Below are positions 1-5,981 of a stretch of 5,981 nucleotides of DNA, piece by piece (the stretch's first letter is position 1; each line of letters starts with the position of its first letter). The position numbers were made by a program, and so were the translations under genes. The notes under the pieces are model-generated. The model was not told the DNA's origin and did no database searches. It saw only the letters and a list, made by a program, of their open reading frames with translations. The stretch is from Desulfobacula sp. GTDB taxonomy: Bacteria; Desulfobacterota; Desulfobacteria; Desulfobacterales; Desulfobacteraceae. The stretch spans positions 1 to 5,981 of the forward strand of contig JAGLNZ010000728.1 in assembly GCA_023139225.1 (NCBI GenBank). Direction: 5' to 3'.

Positions 1-1171
1 ATCATCTTTTGCATCTGATAAAACCTGGAAAATCGGTACAATTTTTCCTTTAACCGGTCCTTTGGCAAAAAATGGGATCAATAATTTTACCGGTGTGAAA
101 ATTGCAACCCAGATGATCAATGATAACGGTGGCGTATTAGGCAAGAAAATTAAGCTTGTCAGTGCAGATGCTCCTGAGCCCCAGGCCGCAGCCAGTGAAG
201 CGAATCGGCTTATCACAAATGAGAATGTAAAAGCCATTATCGGAACAGGCGGCTCCAGTCTTTGCATGGCAGCATCGGTCGTTGCTGAAAAGAATAAAGT
301 CTTCTATATCGAAAATGAAGGTGTTTCAGGCCTGATAACTGCGCGAAAATATAAATATCTTTTCAGGACAACTTTCAGCGGCAGCATGATGGCCAATCTA
401 ATGCTTGACTATACAGAGAATGTTCTTGCACCTAAAATGGGAAAAGATCCAAAAAAACTTAGAATTGCAATTATTCATGAAAACGGCGGATTTGGAATAT
501 CAACCGGAAAAGGATTGGCAGCCTATGCCAAAACCCTTGGATTGAAAGTGGTGTTAACTGAAAAATACAATGCCAAAACCGCAGACCTGTCTGGTCTTAT
601 TTTAAAATTGAGAGTGGTTCGTCCTGATATCATTCTGGCAGCCCAGTATGTAAATGATGCTATTTTATTTCATCGACAGGCAAAAGAGTTGAAATTAATG
701 GTTCCCGTACTTGGAACAACCGCAGGGCAGGGGACCCATGATTTTGGAAAAGCGTTGGGACCTGATGCCGATAAGGTTCTTGCCGGTGGTATCCCGGCAG
801 AATTATCAATTGAAAAATTAACCGGAGAACCCCTAAAGATCGCCCGGGAACTGATTGCCCGTTATGAAAAAGACCATAATGGTAAATATCCGTCACCCAA
901 TACTTTTATCGGTTTTGCCGGTGCCTGGATCTTTTATAAATACATCCTTCCGAAAGCTGGAAGCCTTGATCCGGATAAACTGCGTGAAGCAGCATTAAGC
1001 CTGGATATCCCAAAAGGAGAAGGCGTGCTGAACTGGGGGGTCAAATTCGCCGGTATCGGTGCCAAAAATATGGGGCAGAATTTATTTGCCTCGGCCTGTA
1101 TCAATCAATGGCAGGACGGCAAATTAAGACTGGTTTATCCTGAAGTGATTGCAACATCAAAACTCAGATAA
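1..1171 (+). CDS. Periplasmic substrate-binding protein of a LIV-type ABC importer (5' partial)
   Basis: This is the ligand-capturing subunit of the importer encoded downstream. The reading frame is open from the left edge (first full codon at base 2) and gives 389 visible residues, so the gene starts outside the window. The TTG at 62 is internal and not the start, because the family's first beta strand (WKIGTIFPLTGP, visible residues 9-20) lies before it. The first visible residues SSFA followed by SDKTW look like the end of a signal peptide, so little more than the signal sequence should be missing. Family features (Peripla_BP_6, LivJ/LivK-like) include PLTGP, then a GVKIATQMINDNGG helix, the GTGGSS ligand-loop region at about 81-86, and the second lobe beginning near LRIAIIHENGGFG. 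The stop lies 7 bases before livH. The ligand is uncertain: the family also binds aromatic acids, amides and urea, and the adjacent dehalogenase-like gene argues against assuming leucine. Confidence 0.9.
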   Translation, partial: SSFASDKTWKIGTIFPLTGPLAKNGINNFTGVKIATQMINDNGGVLGKKIKLVSADAPEPQAAASEANRLITNENVKAIIGTGGSSLCMAASVVAEKNKVFYIENEGVSGLITARKYKYLFRTTFSGSMMANLMLDYTENVLAPKMGKDPKKLRIAIIHENGGFGISTGKGLAAYAKTLGLKVVLTEKYNAKTADLSGLILKLRVVRPDIILAAQYVNDAILFHRQAKELKLMVPVLGTTAGQGTHDFGKALGPDADKVLAGGIPAELSIEKLTGEPLKIARELIARYEKDHNGKYPSPNTFIGFAGAWIFYKYILPKAGSLDPDKLREAALSLDIPKGEGVLNWGVKFAGIGAKNMGQNLFASACINQWQDGKLRLVYPEVIATSKLR

Positions 1172-1178
1172 TCAGATT

Positions 1179-2105
1179 ATGGATTTATCAATATTTCTTC
1201 AATTGTTAATATCGGGTATTCTGCTGGGTGGAATATATGCCATGTCCAGCATTGGACTGACACTGATTTTCGGTGTGATGAAAATCGTCAATTTTGCCCA
1301 TGGTGAATTTTTAATGCTGGCCATGTATTTTTCTTTTTTTCTGCATCATCTGTTCAAACTTGATCCTTATGTTTCCATCATTATCGTGGCCCCGGCACTC
1401 TTTATCATTGGTATCATACTTTACAAAACCATCATCCGGTACACAATCGGAAAACCGATTCTAACCCAGATTTTTGTTACACTAGGGATCTCCATTGTGA
1501 TAGAAAATTTAGCACTTCTATTTTTTTCAGGAGATTTCAAGGCGGTCACTCTGGATTATCTTCAAGTTCCCTTTTTCTTAGGGCCTTTTGATTCCATTGG
1601 TATTGGCGAAATTATTATAAATCCGGGCCGACTTATTGCGTTTATTACAGGATTGCTGATTTCCGGTGCTTTTTATCTGTTTTTAAAGTTCAGTTATACG
1701 GGAAAAATAATCAGGGCTACTGCCCAGGACCGGACAACTGCTTTGTTAATGGGCATCAATATTGACCGGGTATATATGCTGACGTTTGCCATCGGTCTGC
1801 TTCTTGTGGGAATCGCAGGCTGCCTGATGATCCCTATTTTTACAGTACATCCTTTTGTGGGATTCGAGTTTGTTCTGATCATGTTCGTTGTTGTTGTATT
1901 GGGGGGGCTTGGAAGTATTGTGGGAGCAGTAGCTGCCGGGTTGTTCATAGGTGTTGTTGAGGTCTTTTCAAGCTTTATCATCGGTCCTGACAGTAAACAG
2001 GCAATTTATTTCATTATTTTTATTATCCTTCTGATCATCAGACCTTCCGGGTTATTTGGGATAAAAGGAGAAGAGGAGCTTGAGCGAATTGAAGCAATTG
2101 ATTAA
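1179..2105 (+). CDS. livH: LIV-type ABC transporter permease LivH
   Basis: Inner-membrane permease that forms the translocation channel with LivM. The 308 residues are very hydrophobic, with roughly eight membrane segments. The LivH hallmark GLTLIFGVMKIVNFAHGEF lies at residues 26-44. The cytoplasmic coupling loop that contacts the ATPases is around 175-200 (GKIIRATAQDRTTALLMGI), and the C-terminal LGGLGSIVGA motif is at 241-250. I chose ATG 1179, 7 bases after the binding-protein stop, because it begins right at the first hydrophobic helix. An in-frame TTG at 1149 would add ten polar residues and overlap the upstream gene, which is less likely. No clear Shine-Dalgarno precedes 1179, so translation is probably coupled to the upstream gene. 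The 3' end overlaps livM by 26 bases. The length is normal for the family. Confidence 0.93.
   Translation: MDLSIFLQLLISGILLGGIYAMSSIGLTLIFGVMKIVNFAHGEFLMLAMYFSFFLHHLFKLDPYVSIIIVAPALFIIGIILYKTIIRYTIGKPILTQIFVTLGISIVIENLALLFFSGDFKAVTLDYLQVPFFLGPFDSIGIGEIIINPGRLIAFITGLLISGAFYLFLKFSYTGKIIRATAQDRTTALLMGINIDRVYMLTFAIGLLLVGIAGCLMIPIFTVHPFVGFEFVLIMFVVVVLGGLGSIVGAVAAGLFIGVVEVFSSFIIGPDSKQAIYFIIFIILLIIRPSGLFGIKGEEELERIEAID
2064..2078 (+). promoter_or_regulatory. Tandem Shine-Dalgarno sequences for the livM TTG start
   Basis: Two purine-rich blocks, AAAGGAG (2064-2070) and GAGGAG (2073-2078), lie inside the end of livH. The first is 9 bases before TTG 2080 and the second is 10 bases before TTG 2089. Either could initiate LivM, and they decide the start in the absence of any nearby ATG. 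Both starts give the same protein apart from three N-terminal residues. Confidence 0.6.
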
Positions 2106-3069
2106 AAATATTCGAAACAGCAGTCATCTGCCCTTTGTTTGTTTTTTTCTGGCAGCGGCAGTCCTTCCCCTGTTTGTTGAAAATGATTTTTATCTGGACG
2201 GATTTATTCTTATTTTTATCTGGGCATCATTTTCATCTGCCTGGAACATAATAGCAGGCTTTACGGGAATGGTATCTTTAGGCCATAATGCATTGTTTGG
2301 CATTGGTGCATACTCTTCCACAATTCTTTTAATAAGATATGGTATTTCTCCATGGTTTGGTCTTTTGATAGGCGGAACCCTTGCTGCGGCTGTCGGTGTG
2401 CTGATCGGGGTGATCTGTTTTAGATTGCGCAGTCATTATTTTGCTCTGGCAACCCTTGCATTTGGCGAAGTGATATTTATTCTGGCTATGAATTTTGCGG
2501 ATATCACGGGTGGAGCAGAAGGGATTGCCCTTCCAATTGAACCGGATATCTGGAATATGTCCTTTCAGGGGAAACTGCCATATGTATATTCCGGGCTTAT
2601 CCTTCTAATGATCGTTACAATTGTTTCTTCAAAAATCAAACAGTCTAAACTGGGATACTTTTTAATCGCTTTTAAGGAGAATGAGGATGCGGCAAGAATG
2701 CTGGGGGTTAATACCGGAAGGGCAAGGCTGACGGCCATGGCCATAAGTTCTTTTCTGGCCGCAGTTACCGGTAGCTTTTATGCTCAGTATATTGTGTTCA
2801 TAGATCCGTCCAGTGTCTGTAGAATTCAACTTTCCATTCAGGCGGCACTATTTGCCATTGTCGGGGGGATTGGAACCGTGTTCGGCCCGATTGTGGGGGC
2901 GGTTATCTTTGTGCCGATCACCATTGCGCTCAGAGCAGTGCTGGGAAGTACAATGCCGGGGCTGCATTTGATCATATACGGTTTTATCCTGATAGTTGTT
3001 TTGTTGTATATGCCGCAAGGCATTTTAGGGGCAGCTAAGAATAAATTGTTCCGGATCTCAAACAATTAA
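2080..3069 (+). CDS. livM: LIV-type ABC transporter permease LivM
   Basis: Second inner-membrane permease subunit, partner of LivH. At 329 residues from TTG 2080 it is typical in length. Recognisable LivM motifs are GMVSLGHNALFGIGAYSS (63-80), ITGGAEGI (142-149), the ATPase-coupling loop SKLGYFLIAFKENEDAARMLG (189-209) and GGIGTVFGPIVGA (262-274). Multiple hydrophobic helices run from about residue 18 to 311. No ATG occurs before residue 64, which is inside the conserved core, so a TTG start is required. TTG 2080 has AAAGGAG at 2064-2070 with 9-base spacing; TTG 2089, with GAGGAG at 2073-2078, is a credible alternative. The start lies inside the end of livH, which suggests translational coupling. 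The stop lies within a small inverted repeat that also holds the livG ribosome binding site. Confidence 0.93.
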   Translation: MSELKQLIKNIRNSSHLPFVCFFLAAAVLPLFVENDFYLDGFILIFIWASFSSAWNIIAGFTGMVSLGHNALFGIGAYSSTILLIRYGISPWFGLLIGGTLAAAVGVLIGVICFRLRSHYFALATLAFGEVIFILAMNFADITGGAEGIALPIEPDIWNMSFQGKLPYVYSGLILLMIVTIVSSKIKQSKLGYFLIAFKENEDAARMLGVNTGRARLTAMAISSFLAAVTGSFYAQYIVFIDPSSVCRIQLSIQAALFAIVGGIGTVFGPIVGAVIFVPITIALRAVLGSTMPGLHLIIYGFILIVVLLYMPQGILGAAKNKLFRISNN

Positions 3070-3082
3070 TCCTAAGGATTAA
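3066..3082 (+). promoter_or_regulatory. livG ribosome binding site within a small inverted repeat
   Basis: TTAATCC (3066-3072) and GGATTAA (3076-3082) are perfect 7-base inverted arms around a TAA spacer. The repeat holds the livM stop codon (3067-3069) and the livG Shine-Dalgarno AAGGA (3074-3078), which is 8 bases before ATG 3087. The ribosome binding site is clear. Sequestration by the hairpin is inference; the stem is short and AT-rich with a tight loop. Confidence 0.5.
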
Positions 3083-3086
3083 CATC

Positions 3087-3806
3087 ATGCTGGAATTGAA
3101 AAATATAGAAAAGAAATTTGGAGGGAACCTGGTTCTGCAAGGTATCAGTTTTTCTCTGGAACCCGGAAGAATCACCGGTTTGATTGGCCCGAACGGGGCC
3201 GGTAAAACAACACTTTTTAATGTGATAACCGGGTTTCATAAAGATCATTCAGGAACTGTAATTTTTTCAGGAGATAAGATCACCGGGTTGAATCCGGAAG
3301 ATATTTGTAAAAAAGGCATTTGCAGGACCTTTCAAGTCACAAAGCCGTTTGCAAACATTACATTGACACAAAATGTCATGATAGGAGCCTTGAGCAGGCT
3401 TGAGCGAATAAAGGATGCCAGACGAAAAGCTCAAGAGATCCTTGATTTTGTGGGGCTGTATGAAAAAAGAGAAATTTTGGGAAGAAACTTGACTATAGCG
3501 GACAGGAAAAAACTTGAAATTGCACGTGGATTAGCCACTTCCCCAAAAATATTCCTGCTGGATGAAGTGATGGCAGGCCTTAATGAGAGCGAACTTTTGG
3601 AAATGAAAAAACTCATAAGAAATATCGCTGATTCAGGAATTACCCTTTTGATCATTGAACATATCATGACGGTTATTATGGAGCTTTCCCAAAAGGTCAT
3701 TGTTCTTGATCAGGGGAAATTTTTAACTTCAGGTACACCTGAGCAGGTAACCAAAAATCCTGAAGTTATTAAAGCCTACCTGGGAAAAGAGTTTAAGCAT
3801 GCTTAA
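3087..3806 (+). CDS. livG: LIV-type ABC transporter ATP-binding protein LivG
   Basis: Cytoplasmic ATPase that pairs with LivF to power import through LivH/LivM. The 239 residues contain Walker A GPNGAGKT (34-41), Q-loop Gln83 in RTFQ, Walker B IFLLDE (155-160) with catalytic Glu160, the D-loop region AGLN (163-166) and the H-loop His192 in IIEHIM. The C-terminal stretch TSGTPEQVTKNPEVIKAYLG is characteristic of LivG. The signature motif is divergent: residues 135-139 read LTIAD where LSGGQ or LSYGQ is usual, followed by a normal RKKLEIARGLA helix. A LivG subgroup with LTLxDRKRLE-type signatures and a DEVMAGLN Walker B exists to my recollection, so this is probably a subfamily trait and not decay. 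ATG 3087 has a good ribosome binding site. The end overlaps livF by 8 bases. Confidence 0.94.
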   Translation: MLELKNIEKKFGGNLVLQGISFSLEPGRITGLIGPNGAGKTTLFNVITGFHKDHSGTVIFSGDKITGLNPEDICKKGICRTFQVTKPFANITLTQNVMIGALSRLERIKDARRKAQEILDFVGLYEKREILGRNLTIADRKKLEIARGLATSPKIFLLDEVMAGLNESELLEMKKLIRNIADSGITLLIIEHIMTVIMELSQKVIVLDQGKFLTSGTPEQVTKNPEVIKAYLGKEFKHA

Positions 3807-4503
3807 AATAGAAAATCTAAATTCCTTTTACGGTGATGTTCAGGTGCTTTTTGATGTCAGTCTTCAAATAAACATGGGTGAGACTATTGCAATCGTCGGT
3901 GCCAATGCTGCGGGGAAAAGTACCTTGTTAAGATCCATATCCGGCCTTATCAAACAAAAAAAAGGATCTGTAAGGTTTTTGGAACAACAGATCATCAATA
4001 CGACCCCTTACGAGATCGCTCATTTGGGAATTATTCATATCCCACAGGGCAGAAGAGTATTCCCGCATATGACGGTAAGTGAAAATCTCGCTGTCGGGGC
4101 ATATACCAGGCGAAAGACAATTAAAATGAAACAAAGTCTGGATAAATCATTCAGTATTTTTCCAAAATTGTATGAACTTAAGAATCAGGCAGCAGGATCA
4201 TTAAGCGGCGGTGAACAGCAGATGCTGGCAATTGCCAGGGGGCTCATTGCAGAACCCAGGCTCATTACCATTGATGAGCCGTCCCTTGGTCTGTCACCGA
4301 TTATGGTGGAAAATACCTTTAAAGTGATTGAAAAAATTAATAAGGAAAATGTCACTGTTCTGCTTGTGGAGCAGAATGTTGTAAAGGCATTGGAGCTTTC
4401 AAAAAGAGCGTATGTCCTGGAAAACGGGAAAATAATCATGCAGGGAAAAGGAAAAGATCTCTTAGCTGATGCGCATTTAAAAAAAGCATATCTTGGAATG
4501 TAG
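3799..4503 (+). CDS. livF: LIV-type ABC transporter ATP-binding protein LivF
   Basis: Second cytoplasmic ATPase of the importer. The 234 residues hold Walker A GANAAGKS (34-41), Q-loop Gln83 in IPQGRRVFPHMTV (a strong LivF marker), a canonical signature LSGGEQ (135-140), Walker B LITIDE (155-160) and PSLGLSP (161-167). The H-loop position is Gln192 (LLVEQN), which is normal for LivF. The canonical LivF signature may compensate for the divergent one in LivG, since each ATP site pairs the Walker A of one subunit with the signature of the other. The ATG overlaps the last 8 bases of livG (start 3799, livG stop 3804-3806), with a weak AAGAG 7 bases upstream, so coupled translation is likely. The stop is 14 bases before the dehalogenase-like gene. 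Confidence 0.94.
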   Translation: MLKIENLNSFYGDVQVLFDVSLQINMGETIAIVGANAAGKSTLLRSISGLIKQKKGSVRFLEQQIINTTPYEIAHLGIIHIPQGRRVFPHMTVSENLAVGAYTRRKTIKMKQSLDKSFSIFPKLYELKNQAAGSLSGGEQQMLAIARGLIAEPRLITIDEPSLGLSPIMVENTFKVIEKINKENVTVLLVEQNVVKALELSKRAYVLENGKIIMQGKGKDLLADAHLKKAYLGM

Positions 4504-4506
4504 GAG
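4501..4506 (+). promoter_or_regulatory. Shine-Dalgarno of the rdhA-like gene, overlapping the livF stop
   Basis: TAGGAG includes the livF TAG stop (4501-4503) and lies 11 bases before ATG 4518. The spacing is slightly long but usable. There is no room for a separate promoter or terminator between the two genes, which supports one transcript. Confidence 0.5.
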
Positions 4507-4517
4507 TTGCATCTATT

Positions 4518-5711
4518 ATGGTTGTGAAAAAAAATACTGACAATGTTGTCTATGTGGAAAAAATTGAGAACGAGCCCTATTTTCCCCTTAAAACCTGTGA
4601 TTACCGGTTTGACCAGAGAAATGAAATGTTTAAGCGCAGAACCTGGGATGAAGAGTTTGTCGAACACGGCAACAGGCTTTATCTGGATGCAAAGTATGAT
4701 AATTCACGATATGGTTATCGAAAACTGGATTATGCGTTGAGGAATGCAGCGTGGAATATAGAGTACGGATATGCCTTTGGAAATATGAAAAGCAATTTTG
4801 GGCTCTATTCCTGGGATCATGTGCCGGCCAAGGCAGAACGGTTTGTTAAAAAAGGGTCCAGGGTTGAAAATTCCAAAGAAGTAAATGCGAAAATTATTAA
4901 AAAGGCAGCCGGTTTTCTCGGCGCGGATGATGTTGGGATCTGTTATGCTCATCCAAGTCTTATCTATTCCCACGAAATGGATCTGGTGAAAAATGAGCAT
5001 CGACGGCTTGAACTGCCGAAAGGGTGTACCAACGTTATTGTAATGGCCATTGCAATGGATTATGAGGCCACCAGATATTCACCCGATGCCATTGCCGGTG
5101 CAACAACCGGTCTTGGATACAGCCAGCAGGCCGTTGTTGCCAATTATGTGGCAGCGTTTATCCGCGGGCTGGGTTACACGGCTGTTCCATCCGGCAATGA
5201 TACAGCCGTGTCAATTCCCCTGGCAATGGCTGCAGGCCTTGGAGAACTCGGCAGGATGGGGCTTTTGATTCATCCCGAATTTGGACCCAGAGTAAGACTG
5301 TGCAAAGTATTTACGGACATGCCCCTGCAACATGATGATTTTAGGCCTTTTGGCGTGGAACAATTTTGCAAAACATGTAAGAAATGTGCCAGGCACTGCC
5401 CTTCAAAATCCATTTCTTTTGACGATGAGATCACCCAGACTAAAGGGCCGTCAATTTCCAATCATTCCGGTGTATTAAAATGGTATATCAATCCGGAAAA
5501 ATGTTTTATGTTTTGGGTGAAAAACTGGGTTGACTGCAATAACTGCGTCATGGTCTGTCCCTTTAATAAGCCGGCCGGCCTGCTTCATGATGTTGTCCGC
5601 TATACAATAAAGAGTATACCGATTATGAATCGGCTCATGTTGCTGATGGATGATTTTATGGGATATGGAAAATTTATTAAACAGGAGAACAAGTGCTTCT
5701 GGGAGGATTAA
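4518..5711 (+). CDS. rdhA: Reductive dehalogenase-like corrinoid/iron-sulfur protein (RdhA family, no Tat signal)
   Basis: Family members remove halogens from organohalides using a cobamide and two [4Fe-4S] clusters. The 397-residue product shows the first cluster motif C284-x2-C287-x2-C290-x3-C294-P and the second as C329-x10-C340-x2-C343-x3-C347-P, with the RdhA-style tryptophan-rich stretch between C329 and C340. The core has RGLGYTAVP (216-224), AGLGELGRMG (239-248) and PEFGPRVRL then TDMPL (253-270). The C-terminus DDFMGYGK followed by FWED is also RdhA-like. Tyr187 and Arg246 are 59 residues apart, matching Tyr246/Arg305 of Sulfurospirillum PceA as I recall them; that match needs alignment. 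The N-terminus (MVVKKNTDNVVYVEKIENEP) is hydrophilic, with no twin-arginine signal or membrane helix, so a cytoplasmic location is inferred. No rdhB follows. The related queuosine enzyme QueG is less likely, given the second cluster layout and C-terminus. Substrate and activity are unknown. Confidence 0.87.
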   Translation: MVVKKNTDNVVYVEKIENEPYFPLKTCDYRFDQRNEMFKRRTWDEEFVEHGNRLYLDAKYDNSRYGYRKLDYALRNAAWNIEYGYAFGNMKSNFGLYSWDHVPAKAERFVKKGSRVENSKEVNAKIIKKAAGFLGADDVGICYAHPSLIYSHEMDLVKNEHRRLELPKGCTNVIVMAIAMDYEATRYSPDAIAGATTGLGYSQQAVVANYVAAFIRGLGYTAVPSGNDTAVSIPLAMAAGLGELGRMGLLIHPEFGPRVRLCKVFTDMPLQHDDFRPFGVEQFCKTCKKCARHCPSKSISFDDEITQTKGPSISNHSGVLKWYINPEKCFMFWVKNWVDCNNCVMVCPFNKPAGLLHDVVRYTIKSIPIMNRLMLLMDDFMGYGKFIKQENKCFWED

Positions 5712-5721
5712 ATAATTATTT

Positions 5722-5783
5722 ATAAGAAAGCCCTATAATTCAAAAAGATGTTAATCTCATTGAATCCTAAGGCTTTTCTTTAT
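5722..5783. terminator. Candidate bidirectional terminator between convergent genes
   Basis: An imperfect stem pairs 5722-5741 with 5762-5783 around a 20-base loop. The strongest parts are AAAGCC with GGCTTT (5727-5732/5771-5776) and the inner AATTC with GAAT region (5738-5741/5762-5765), with three mismatches and one or two bulged T residues. It fills most of the 81-base gap between the two converging stop codons. A/T-rich tracts flank it on both sides, more so on the minus-strand exit (5701-5721). There is no long uninterrupted U run, so it is a plausible but not textbook Rho-independent terminator. Confidence 0.4.
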
Positions 5784-5792
5784 TCTATGGGG

Positions 5793-5981
5793 TTATATTC
5801 CTTTGTCGATAATGTCTTTATCGTGTAATAGTCTTTCCTGGATACCTCTTGAGACTTCCCAGTCTTTTTCAAAATCATTCCAGAAATCCTTGTTATCATC
5901 CTTCCAGCCTTTTCCAAAGCGCAGGTTAAAATGGTTCCCAAGTTTTTCAAACAGAAGTTTCCAGGTGGGTTTGCCATCATT
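5793..5981 (-). CDS. C-terminus of an unrecognised protein (5' partial at right edge)
   Basis: On the minus strand a frame without stops runs from the right edge (codons beginning at 5981) to TAA at 5793-5795 and encodes 62 residues. It begins NDGKPTWKLLFEKLG and ends HDKDIIDKGI. The composition looks like a real soluble protein: charged, with amphipathic helix-like stretches, four tryptophans and a phenylalanine/tryptophan/aspartate-rich segment (KDFWNDFEKDW, residues 31-41). The competing minus-strand frame starting with ATG near 5980 reads less like a protein (MMANPPGNFCLKNLG...) and overruns this stop only slightly, so I regard it as the shadow. There is no start in the window and no family I recognise. 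It converges on the rdhA-like gene and so belongs to a different transcription unit. Confidence 0.6.
   Translation of the reverse strand, partial: NDGKPTWKLLFEKLGNHFNLRFGKGWKDDNKDFWNDFEKDWEVSRGIQERLLHDKDIIDKGI

Noticed and set aside
62..64. TTG at 62 as the start of the binding protein
   Set aside because: The frame is open to the left edge and encodes the conserved first strand (WKIGTIFPLTGP) and a likely signal-peptide end. The gene is truncated by the window.
1149..1178. TTG at 1149 as the livH start
   Set aside because: It would overlap the binding-protein gene and add a polar decapeptide not expected in LivH. ATG 1179 starts at the first membrane helix.
1901..1907. Run of seven G in livH as a possible phase-variable tract
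   Set aside because: It encodes the conserved Gly-Gly of LGGLGS in frame and is short for slipped-strand switching. There is no sign of a frameshift.
2078..3409. 12-base repeat GCTTGAGCGAAT at 2078-2089 and 3398-3409
   Set aside because: Both copies lie in coding sequence and encode Leu-Glu-Arg-Ile contexts in charged helices. Chance is likely.
3956..3963. Run of eight A in livF as a possible frameshift site
   Set aside because: The frame continues intact through all LivF motifs and no alternative product is evident.
4372..4374. Gln192 in place of the H-loop histidine in LivF
   Set aside because: LLVEQN is the normal LivF form, so it is not a defect.
4185..4667. 160-codon minus-strand open frame across the livF/rdhA junction
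   Set aside because: It is antisense to two genes with complete family motifs, and its translation (cysteine/serine/phenylalanine-rich) looks like a shadow.
4518..5711. Epoxyqueuosine reductase QueG as the identity of the last + strand gene
   Set aside because: It shares the cobamide/[4Fe-4S] architecture, but the second cluster spacing, the Trp-rich segment before it, and the GYGK...FW C-terminus match RdhA better.

Overview
The window carries a complete branched-chain amino-acid-type (LIV/HAAT family) ABC importer operon on the + strand, with a reductive dehalogenase-like gene as its last member. A convergent, truncated minus-strand gene enters from the right edge. Moderate-to-low GC by eye, short or overlapping junctions, TTG start use and the corrinoid/iron-sulfur dehalogenase homologue fit an anaerobic bacterium. 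My best guess is a marine-type sulfate reducer of the Desulfobacterota (Desulfobacula/Desulfobacter-like). That assignment is an impression from protein style, not a database result.

Layout: 1-1171, periplasmic substrate-binding protein lacking its extreme N-terminus; 1179-2105, permease LivH; 2080-3069, permease LivM; 3087-3806, ATPase LivG; 3799-4503, ATPase LivF; 4518-5711, RdhA-like protein with two [4Fe-4S] motifs and no Tat signal; 5712-5792, convergent intergenic gap with an imperfect stem-loop; 5793-5981, C-terminal 62 residues of an unrecognised protein on the minus strand. There are no RNA genes, mobile elements or CRISPR arrays. No promoter is visible; the operon promoter must lie left of the window.

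How the genes work together: the binding protein would deliver a small carboxylate-type ligand to the LivH/LivM channel, powered by LivG/LivF. The RdhA-like gene follows livF by 14 bases in the same direction and is probably co-transcribed. As it lacks an export signal and no rdhB membrane-anchor gene follows, it is expected in the cytoplasm, where it could act on an imported compound. The most interesting hypothesis is therefore an uptake-plus-reductive-dehalogenation module for a halogenated organic acid. This rests on gene linkage only; neither the transported ligand nor dehalogenase activity can be read from the sequence.
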